Shown here piece by piece: positions 7,128-11,815 of a stretch of 11,815 nt of DNA. Each line of letters starts with the position of its first letter. Position 1 is the first letter of the stretch. Origin of the DNA: JAWKVD01 sp041398225. Its GTDB lineage: Bacteria > Pseudomonadota > Alphaproteobacteria > Caulobacterales > Hyphomonadaceae. The DNA lies in contig JAWKVD010000040.1 of the NCBI GenBank assembly GCA_041398225.1, positions 1-11,815 of the forward strand, in the 5' to 3' direction. The position numbers and the translations under genes are program-made. Below the pieces are notes generated by a model, which saw nothing but the letters and a program-made list of their open reading frames with translations, did not search any database and had not been told where the DNA came from.

Positions 7128-7814
7128 ATGACGACGGCGAGAACCATCCTGCTGGTGGACGACGACGAGGACCTCCGCGCCGCCCTGGCGGAGCAGTTCG
7201 AGCTGCACGAAGGGTTTCGCATCGTCCACGCGGCGACGGCGGGGGAGGGCGTCGCCAAGGCGGAGGCCGAGCACGCCGATCTCATCATTCTCGACGTCGA
7301 CCTGCCGGACATGGACGGCCGCGACGCCTGCAAGCTGATGCGCAAGCACGGCGTCGCCGCGCCGATCGTCATGCTGACGGCGGCGGCGACCGACGCCGAC
7401 GCCATTCTCGGGCTCGATTCCGGCGCCAACGATTATGTCTCCAAGCCGTTCAAATTCTCGGTGCTGCTGGCGCGGGTGCGCGCGCATCTGCGCACGTTCG
7501 AGCAGAGCGAGGATGCGGTCTTCCGGCTCGGCGCGTACGAGTTCCGACCGGCGCAGAAAATCTTGATCGACGAGACCGACAAGAAGATCCGTCTCACCGA
7601 GAAAGAAACCAGCATCCTGAAATATCTCTATCGCGCCGGCGGCAAGCCGGTCGGCCGCGAGGAGCTTCTGTCGGAAGTGTGGGGCTATAACGCCAACGTC
7701 ACCACCCACACGCTGGAGACGCACATCTATCGCCTCAGGCAGAAGATCGAACGCGATCCGTCGAACGCGCGTCTGCTGCTCACCGAAAGCGGCGGCTATC
7801 GCCTGCAGGCATGA
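7128..7814 (+). CDS. cenR: OmpR/PhoB-family response regulator, CenR-like
   Basis: 228-residue DNA-binding response regulator. Receiver domain (about 5-120): acidic pocket DDDED at 11-15, phosphoacceptor Asp56 in DLIILDVDLP, Thr84 in VMLTA, Lys106 in YVSKPF. Winged-helix domain (about 132-228): RLTEKETSILKYLYRAGGK, SEVWGYN, VTTHTLETHIYRLRQKIE and GGYRL. The linker RVRAHLRTFEQSEDAVF and the exact VTTHTLETHIYRLRQ stretch match my memory of CenR, an alphaproteobacterial envelope regulator that is essential in Caulobacter, paired with CenK. No kinase is encoded alongside, which fits an orphan position. Its divergent neighbour is a peptidoglycan transpeptidase, consistent with an envelope role. 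Start supported by GGGAGG. Family certain, CenR orthology likely. Confidence 0.9.
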   Translation: MTTARTILLVDDDEDLRAALAEQFELHEGFRIVHAATAGEGVAKAEAEHADLIILDVDLPDMDGRDACKLMRKHGVAAPIVMLTAAATDADAILGLDSGANDYVSKPFKFSVLLARVRAHLRTFEQSEDAVFRLGAYEFRPAQKILIDETDKKIRLTEKETSILKYLYRAGGKPVGREELLSEVWGYNANVTTHTLETHIYRLRQKIERDPSNARLLLTESGGYRLQA

Positions 7815-7844
7815 CGTATCCGCGCGAACCGCAATCGCCGCGCG

Positions 7845-7853
7845 AAGGGAGGG
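7845..7853 (+). promoter_or_regulatory. strong ribosome binding site that fixes a TTG start
   Basis: AAGGGAGGG lies four bases before TTG 7858. No ATG is well placed at the start of the Rossmann fold, so this site supports the TTG start of the dehydrogenase. Confidence 0.7.
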
Positions 7854-7857
7854 TGTC

Positions 7858-8637
7858 TTGAAGGATCTGGACGGGCGCGTGGCGCTCATCACCGGCGGCG
7901 CGCGCGGCATCGGCGCCGCCACGGCGCGGGCTCTGGCCGAAGCGGGCGCCAGGATTGTCGTCAGCGACATAAACGACGGCGAAGACACGGCGCGCGAGGT
8001 CGGCGGCGCCTATGTGCGGCACGACGTCACCAGCGAAGAGAGCTGGGTCGGCGCGGTGGCGTTCGCGAAGGCGACGTTCGGCGGGCTCGATATTCTGGTC
8101 AACAACGCCGGCGTGTTCTGGATGCGGCCGATCGTCGATACCGCGCTCGAGGATTTTCAGGCGATGCAGAAGGTCAATGTCGACGGCGTCTTCCTGGGCC
8201 TCAAGCACGCCATCCCCGCCATCGCCGAGCGCGCGCAGCAATGGGATGGCGGCGGGGCGATCGTCAACCTGTCGTCGGTCGCGGGTCTTGTCGGCTCGCC
8301 GATGACGCTGGCCTACAACGCGTCCAAGGGCGCGGTGCGCCTGATGACCAAGGCGGCGGCGATGGAGTGCGCGCAGGCGGGGCTGAAGATCCGCGTGAAC
8401 TCGGTTCATCCCGGCATCATCGATACGCCGATGATGGAGAAGGCGATGGGCGATCTCGCCGGGCCGGACGGCGCCGGATCGAATTCGATCCGCGAGCGCT
8501 TCATCTCGCGTCATCCGCTCGGGCGTTTGGGCCGCGACACCGATATCGCCAACGCCGTGGCGTTTCTGGCGTCCGACAAGGCCGGCTTCATGACCGGGTC
8601 CGAAGTGGTGGTCGACGGCGGCATGACCGCGACCTGA
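7858..8637 (+). CDS. SDR-family NAD(P)-dependent oxidoreductase
   Basis: 259-residue classical short-chain dehydrogenase. It starts at TTG with a strong ribosome site. Cofactor motif TGGARGIG at 12-19, with Asp37 at the end of the second strand favouring NAD(H) over NADP(H); NNAG at 82-85; catalytic Asn108 (KVNVDG), Ser140 (NLSSVAG), Tyr153 and Lys157 (YNASK); HPGIIDTPM at 184-192; and the usual C-terminal GFMTGSEVVVDGG. All catalytic residues are present and length is normal. The sequence resembles enzymes annotated as glucose 1-dehydrogenase or 3-alpha/20-beta-hydroxysteroid dehydrogenase, but the substrate cannot be read from it. It follows the regulator gene by 43 bases with no visible terminator, so cotranscription is possible. 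Confidence 0.93.
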   Translation: MKDLDGRVALITGGARGIGAATARALAEAGARIVVSDINDGEDTAREVGGAYVRHDVTSEESWVGAVAFAKATFGGLDILVNNAGVFWMRPIVDTALEDFQAMQKVNVDGVFLGLKHAIPAIAERAQQWDGGGAIVNLSSVAGLVGSPMTLAYNASKGAVRLMTKAAAMECAQAGLKIRVNSVHPGIIDTPMMEKAMGDLAGPDGAGSNSIRERFISRHPLGRLGRDTDIANAVAFLASDKAGFMTGSEVVVDGGMTAT

Positions 8638-8676
8638 AGCGTTCCTCCGCCGCTTCCATCGCGGTCATCCACACTT

Positions 8677-8791
8677 GTCATCCCGGCCAAGCCGCGCAGC
8701 GGCGCGAGCCGGGACCCATTCCTCAACCGGGACGGCCTCTCAATGGGTCCCGGGTCTCGGCCGGACTTCGTCCGCGCCTCGCCAGGATGAC
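8677..8791. repeat. probable dispersed intergenic palindromic element
   Basis: Bounded by GTCATCC (8677-8683) and its complement GGATGAC (8785-8791). Inside, CCGGGACCCATT (8709-8720) pairs perfectly with AATGGGTCCCGG (8742-8753), with a 21-base loop. The GTCATCCCGG-to-GGATGAC layout with a GGGACCCATT core is of a kind I recall in intergenic regions of many alphaproteobacteria. Copy number in this genome is unknown. Confidence 0.7.
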
Positions 8792-9049
8792 CCAGCAAGA
8801 GGTTATCCGACCCCTTTGTTTCACCCCCATATTTCTCCTCGCGTCTGGCGCGGGAGGGTTCGGGAGACGTCTCCGAGTCCATCGAATGTCAGGGCCGGCC
8901 GGCGTGTTGAGAAAAGGTCCGCGAAGCCGCGCAGCGTGGACAAGACGCTTCGCCGGCCAACGCCCGGAGTGACCTCTCGGGAAGCTCGCGGAAACCGGCT
9001 CATGCAAACAGGCTCCGGGGTGTCGAAACCGGGGTTCCAGGTCTCGCGG

Positions 9050-9117
9050 AGAGATCTGCACGCGGGTCCGGGATGCGGAAATGGGTCCAAATGCTGGACG
9101 TGGGCCGTGTGATCTCT
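9050..9117. other. 68-bp nested inverted repeat, possible structured RNA or mobile palindrome
   Basis: Outer arms AGAGATC (9050-9056) and GATCTCT (9111-9117) are perfect complements, continued by CACG (9059-9062) with CGTG (9106-9109) after a small bulge. An inner hairpin GTCCA-AATGC-TGGAC occupies 9085-9099. No T-run follows on either strand. Confidence 0.5.
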
Positions 9118-9210
9118 GACGATCGAGACGCAACCGGTGTTCCCCAGCCAAACCCGCCAGCCGCACCGGATCTCAAACCGGCCGCGGGGCGCGTGACGAT
9201 CGCGTCTTAC

Positions 9211-9242
9211 GCCAGCTCACCTCCCTAAAGGAGAGGGCTGGC
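9211..9242. repeat. imperfect intergenic hairpin
   Basis: GCCAGC (9211-9216) pairs with GCTGGC (9237-9242), with a second inner stem CTCC/GGAG around CTAAA. It lies about 170 bases past the xth stop and has no T-run, so it is more like a palindromic repeat than a terminator. Confidence 0.55.
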
Positions 9243-9274
9243 AACTTACCCGGCGCGGCCCCACGCGCCCCGGC

Positions 9275-9295
9275 CTCCCCAACTCGCATGGGGAG
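9275..9295. repeat. perfect 7-bp-stem hairpin
   Basis: CTCCCCA (9275-9281) and TGGGGAG (9289-9295) are perfect complements around ACTCGCA. It follows the 9211-9242 hairpin by 32 bases; the two may be parts of one repeat element. Confidence 0.6.
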
Positions 9296-9410
9296 CGATG
9301 CAAACCCGGAGAGCCAGCGGCTCGTCCGGCTTTCGGTGTCGCCCGGTTTTTGTCTCGGTCTTCGGCCAGCTTCCGGCGATGAGGGGATCGTGACGCGCGA
9401 ACGACCGACG

Positions 9411-10229
9411 CTAGTCCGCCGCATCCATCGCGACCGTGACCGGCACATGATCGGACGGCTTGTCGCCGTCGCGCTCCTCGGTGTGAATCGCATAGCTGCC
9501 GGCGTCCACCAGCGGCGTCGCCTTCTTGTCGGCCCAGATATGATCCAGCCGGCGGCCGCGATTGGAGGCGCGCCAGTCCGCCGCGCGATAGCTCCACCAG
9601 GTGTAGAGCTTCTCGTCGGAGGCGTGCTTCACGCGCGCGATGTCGGTCAGCTTGCCGTCGCTGAGGATCGCCTTGAGACCGTCGGTCTCGACCGGCGTGT
9701 GCGAGACCACCGTCAGCAATTGCTTGTGAGACCAGACATCGTTTTCCTGCGGCGCGATGTTGATGTCGCCGGTCACCAGCAGGGGAGGGGCCGAGCGCTT
9801 GCGGGTCCGGGCCTGATAATAGGCGCGCATGCGTTCGATGAAGTCGAGCTTGTGGGCGAACTTGTCGTTGACCGCCGGATCGGGAATGTCGGCGCCCGCC
9901 GGCACGTAGAGGTTATGCAGATCGTATCCGGCGACCGACACCGCCGTGGAGCGGGCGTGTCCGTGCATGCAGAAGTCCGGCGTGTCGGAAACCTCGGTCA
10001 AAGGCAGGCGCGAGACGACGGCGGTTCCGTGCATGCCCTTCTGACCGGAGATGGCCATGTGGCCATAGCCCATCTTCTCGAAGGCCGAGCGCGGGAACTG
10101 GTCCTCCAGGCATTTGATCTCCTGAAGGCACAGGATGTCGGGACGGGTTCTTTTCAGGAACGCCTCCACCCGTCCGATGCGCAGGCGCACGGAGTTGATG
10201 TTCCAGGTGGCGAGGACAAGTCGGGTCAT
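9411..10229 (-). CDS. xth: exodeoxyribonuclease III (AP endonuclease)
   Basis: 272-residue DNA repair nuclease of the ExoIII/APE1 family, which cuts DNA 5' of abasic sites and trims 3' blocked ends using a divalent metal. Motifs in order: ATWNINSVR (7-15), CLQEIKC with metal-binding Glu37, NLYVPAG with Tyr108, GDINIAP with Asp155 and Asn157, WWSYR (211-215), RRLDHIW with Asp229, and SDHVPV with Asp260-His261. All catalytic residues are present and length is normal. The start ATG 10229 gives the standard MTRLVLATWN; an upstream extension to 10466 is Arg/Pro-rich and unrelated. No strong ribosome site is visible. It lies downstream of lolA on the same strand but about 450 bp away, so it probably has its own promoter. 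Confidence 0.96.
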   Translation of the reverse strand: MTRLVLATWNINSVRLRIGRVEAFLKRTRPDILCLQEIKCLEDQFPRSAFEKMGYGHMAISGQKGMHGTAVVSRLPLTEVSDTPDFCMHGHARSTAVSVAGYDLHNLYVPAGADIPDPAVNDKFAHKLDFIERMRAYYQARTRKRSAPPLLVTGDINIAPQENDVWSHKQLLTVVSHTPVETDGLKAILSDGKLTDIARVKHASDEKLYTWWSYRAADWRASNRGRRLDHIWADKKATPLVDAGSYAIHTEERDGDKPSDHVPVTVAMDAAD

Positions 10230-10262
10230 GTGGACGGAGCGCGCGGAGACAGGGCCGGGACG

Positions 10263-10295
10263 GCGGGAAATACAGACAGCGTCTATGTTTCCCGC
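10263..10295. promoter_or_regulatory. long inverted repeat upstream of xth
   Basis: Two 15-base arms (10263-10277 and 10281-10295) around AGC pair with only one mismatch and one G-T wobble; the outer eight pairs GCGGGAAA/TTTCCCGC are perfect. A further GGAGAC (10245-10250) and GTCTCC (10299-10304) could close a larger stem. It lies 34 bases upstream of the xth ATG, so it could be a 5' leader stem or a dimeric operator. Confidence 0.55.
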
Positions 10296-10335
10296 GCGGT
10301 CTCCGGGATCAAGGCGTTCAGCGTCATGGATGACT

Positions 10336-10354
10336 GGAAATCCCCGGTATTTCC
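10336..10354. other. hairpin GGAAAT/ATTTCC
   Basis: GGAAAT (10336-10341) pairs with ATTTCC (10349-10354) around a 7-base loop. The same GGAAAT word occurs in the larger dyad at 10266-10271. Confidence 0.5.
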
Positions 10355-10509
10355 TTCGGCTCGCGGAGATGTGCGGGCTGGCGACATGAAGCGCGCCCGG
10401 CCGCGGGGACAGCCAGGCGCGCGAAAGCCGGGAGGGAATAGCTCTCGGCAGCCTCGATTCGCTCAAGCGCCTGCGGGGGGATGCTCAGGTGCGAGCGGCG
10501 TCGAGCCAC

Positions 10510-10532
10510 GTGGCAATCACGCCACAGTTTTT
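10510..10532 (+). terminator. terminator-like hairpin with T-run, no known gene upstream
   Basis: GTGGC (10510-10514), loop AATCAC, GCCAC (10521-10525), then AG and TTTTT (10528-10532). The stem is only five pairs, so it is weak. On the plus strand no recognised gene lies upstream before the xth start region, which makes it either chance or the end of an unannotated transcript. Confidence 0.35.
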
Positions 10533-10604
10533 GGTTAATTGCAACGCAGCTGCCGTCAACATTTGCCTGTGGCCTGTGAGTTACTTGGGGGAACAAAGCC
10601 CGCC

Positions 10605-10644
10605 GCCGCCCGGTTTCCCGAGCGAAATCTCCCGTAAGGGCGGC
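10605..10644 (-). terminator. inverted repeat downstream of lolA, possible weak terminator
   Basis: On the minus strand GCCGCCC (10644-10638) can pair with GGGCGGC (10611-10605), followed by GGCGGGCTTTGTT. It is about 33 bases past the lolA stop. The loop is long (26 bases) and the T-run is interrupted, so support is weak. Confidence 0.3.
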
Positions 10645-10676
10645 AATTCGCGGTGAAAATTCGTTCGCGACGTGCG

Positions 10677-11510
10677 CTAGCGCCGGTTGCGGTCCCGGTC
10701 GGCGGGGTCGGTCACAACAAAGAGAGCGTTGGAGACGCGGGCGTTCTTCTCGACATTCGACAGGCGCACCCGGGTTTCCTGGCCCTGGCCGTCGACCGCC
10801 CGCCAGCCCATCAGTTCGAAGTCCGAGGCGCGGAACTCCAGCGTCATCTGTCCTTGGGCTTCGCCGGTGCGGTCCTCAAGCGTGAGAAAGACCACGCCGC
10901 CATTTTCGGTCACGTCCACCACGCTGCCGTCTTTCTTGAGATCGACATTCGAGCGCAGGAACAGGTTCAGGGGCGTCGAAGCCAGCGGAACGGCGTCGTA
11001 GGTGGAGCGTTTCGGCTCCTCGATCGAGATCGAGACCCCGTCCGAGACGATGTGCATGGGTTCGGGGCTGTCATAGTCGAACCGCACCCGGCCCGGCCGG
11101 CTGATGTAGAAATCGCCCGTGGCGACGCCGCCCATGCTGTCGATCTGGGTGAACTGTCCCTTGGCGGTTTTCACGCCGCTCAGCGCGGCCGCCGCCTTGT
11201 CGAGCGCGGCGTCCCGGCTGAGCGTGGCGGGCGAGGGCGGAGCGCCGGCGGCGGGCGGCGTTTGCGGCGCGGAGGCCTGAGGCGCGGAAGTTTGGGGCGC
11301 GGGGATTTGCGGGGCGGGCGCTTGCGGCGCGTTCACCGGAATAACGTGTGCGCCGGCTGCGTTCGGGGGCGTCTGGACAACCGCCGGAACGGGCGTCGTC
11401 GTCACCGGCGCAGGCCGAGAGGCGGCCGGCGCAGCGGTCGACGTGATCGCCAGAGCCGGTTCGAGGCCGGACAGCAGCAGGGGGAGAACGGTCGCAACAA
11501 GAATGCTCAT
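10677..11510 (-). CDS. lolA: LolA-like outer-membrane lipoprotein carrier protein with Pro/Gln linker
   Basis: 277 residues. MSILVATVLPLLLSGLEPALA (1-21) is a signal peptide. Residues about 22-98 are a low-complexity Ala/Pro/Thr/Gln linker, including five xAPQx pentapeptides. The LolA domain (about 100-270) shows KGQFTQIDS (117-125), GDFYISRPGRVRFDYDSP (132-149), IVSDGVSISI (154-163) and STPLNLFL (178-185), matching the family pattern. LolA ferries lipoproteins across the periplasm from LolCDE to the outer-membrane receptor LolB. The extended linker is unusual; E. coli LolA has none. I chose ATG 11510 because it starts directly at the signal peptide; a TTG at 11546 adds FSPGGRETYPA, which does not look like signal sequence. 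It diverges from the next plus-strand gene, with a 216-bp gap. A paralogous LolA-like role other than lipoprotein transport cannot be excluded. Confidence 0.88.
   Translation of the reverse strand: MSILVATVLPLLLSGLEPALAITSTAAPAASRPAPVTTTPVPAVVQTPPNAAGAHVIPVNAPQAPAPQIPAPQTSAPQASAPQTPPAAGAPPSPATLSRDAALDKAAAALSGVKTAKGQFTQIDSMGGVATGDFYISRPGRVRFDYDSPEPMHIVSDGVSISIEEPKRSTYDAVPLASTPLNLFLRSNVDLKKDGSVVDVTENGGVVFLTLEDRTGEAQGQMTLEFRASDFELMGWRAVDGQGQETRVRLSNVEKNARVSNALFVVTDPADRDRNRR
11263..11337. repeat. five degenerate 15-bp tandem units inside lolA
   Basis: Units start at 11263, 11278, 11293, 11308 and 11323, each opening with TG and followed by a GC-rich core (GGCGCG or close variant). On the minus strand they encode xAPQx pentapeptides in the linker (about residues 59-85). 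Units are diverged, so the array is not fresh. Confidence 0.8.
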
Positions 11511-11726
11511 GGCAGGATAGGTCTCCCGCCCGCCCGGCGAAAACAAGACCGGGACAAGGTATTTTCGCCTTGAGCCTGAAGGCCTGTTCAGGTCTGTTCG
11601 CCCGGCGCGCGGGCCGTCCGGAGAGAAATCCCGTGACGGGCATGCAAAACGGCATGTACGGCGGCGCGCCGCTCAGGCGAAGGTGCGGGCCGGCGCTGAA
11701 ACGTGCGGGCGGGAGAGAAGCCGACC

Positions 11727-11815
11727 ATGGCCAAAACGGGCAAGATGTCGTTGCGACGCGGGGTGCTGCTCTATCTCGTTGTGGTCGCGGCGATCCTGCT
11801 TCTGCTCGCCCAGTG
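11727..11815 (+). CDS. N-terminus of an unidentified membrane-anchored protein, cut by window edge
   Basis: ATG 11727 after GGGAGAGAAG (11711-11720) opens a frame to the window end, 29 full codons. The peptide has a basic start (MAKTGKMSLRRG) followed by a hydrophobic segment VLLYLVVVAAILLLLA, i.e. an uncleaved anchor or signal sequence with a cytoplasmic N-terminus. An internal ATG seven codons in is an alternative start. Too little is visible to name it. It is divergent from lolA and might share the 216-bp upstream region. Confidence 0.65.
   Translation, partial: MAKTGKMSLRRGVLLYLVVVAAILLLLAQ

Larger units (their letters stand above)
8638..9410. other. non-coding interval rich in inverted repeats
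   Basis: No frame on either strand gives a recognisable protein; the open frames are Arg/Pro-rich, as expected from non-coding GC-rich DNA. It holds a palindromic element (8677-8791), a 13-bp direct repeat AAGCCGCGCAGCG (8689-8701 and 8924-8936), GAAACCGG twice (8991-8998, 9025-9032), a 68-bp dyad (9050-9117) and two hairpins (9211-9242, 9275-9295). The short GAGCC-AGC-GGCTC dyad follows at about 9310. It lies between the 3' ends of the convergent SDR and xth genes. I see no clean terminator with a T-run. Confidence 0.7.
10230..10676. other. non-coding interval with strong hairpins
   Basis: No credible gene on either strand. It holds a long dyad (10263-10295) just upstream of xth, a second hairpin (10336-10354), a perfect palindrome GCCACGTGGC (10505-10514) overlapping a plus-strand terminator-like hairpin, and an inverted repeat downstream of lolA (10605-10644). 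The stretch 10525-10600 is AT-richer than its surroundings. It should contain the xth promoter, which I could not place, and possibly a small RNA. Confidence 0.6.

Noticed and set aside
6690..7988. 432-codon minus-strand open frame
   Set aside because: It crosses the transpeptidase, cenR-like and SDR genes in other frames and shows no domain of its own.
8723..9166. 147-codon minus-strand open frame in the gene-free interval
   Set aside because: Arg/Pro-rich, no start signal, overlaps the palindromic element and several dyads. It looks like repeat DNA read as protein.
10327..10538. Small plus-strand frame starting MDDWKSPVFP
   Set aside because: No ribosome site, low-complexity Arg/Gly/Pro composition, and it would run through the terminator-like hairpin before stopping at 10538.
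11511..11546. TTG start adding 12 residues to LolA
   Set aside because: It puts a polar FSPGGRETYPA stretch before a good signal peptide; the ATG at 11510 is better.
1..11815. CRISPR array, tRNA, rRNA, complete insertion sequence or phage module
   Set aside because: No regular spaced repeats, no cloverleaf with a recognisable T-arm, no transposase or phage protein was seen on either strand.

Overview
The window is GC-rich, densely packed bacterial chromosome. The gene set points to an alphaproteobacterium of the Caulobacterales/Hyphomonadaceae/Maricaulis type: a DUF3576 lipoprotein gene beside leuS, an NtrZ-like periplasmic protein, a CenR-like OmpR-family regulator, and a neighbouring xth and lolA pair. 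This is read from protein sequence and gene order, not from a database search. Most genes are housekeeping or cell-envelope genes.

Layout. 1-2393 (minus): the first 599 codons of leuS, preceded by a DUF3576 lipoprotein gene. 2618-3819 (plus): an outer-membrane porin-like gene broken by at least five frame changes. 3919-4386 (plus): an intact NtrZ-like gene. 4476-5126 (minus) and 5125-5826 (plus): a degenerate ThiE-like protein and a YggS-family PLP protein, whose start codons overlap head to head on one CATG. 5831-7039 (minus): a two-gene unit, L,D-transpeptidase then YhhN-family lysoplasmalogenase. 7128-8637 (plus): the CenR-like regulator and a short-chain dehydrogenase with a TTG start. 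8638-9410: about 770 bp without a credible gene, rich in inverted repeats. 9411-10229 (minus): exodeoxyribonuclease III. 10230-10676: about 450 bp without a credible gene, holding strong hairpins and a terminator-like structure. 10677-11510 (minus): LolA-like carrier with a Pro/Gln repeat linker. 11727 to the end (plus): the start of an unidentified membrane-anchored protein.

Functional links. CenR, the YkuD transpeptidase, LolA, the lipoprotein, the broken porin and NtrZ all concern the envelope or its signalling. The lone NtrZ-like gene would act on a NtrY kinase encoded elsewhere. No CRISPR array, complete insertion sequence, tRNA, rRNA or phage gene was seen. I found no convincing new multi-gene system. 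The points most worth checking are the shattered porin, the ThiE-like protein lacking catalytic residues, and the two structured non-coding intervals.
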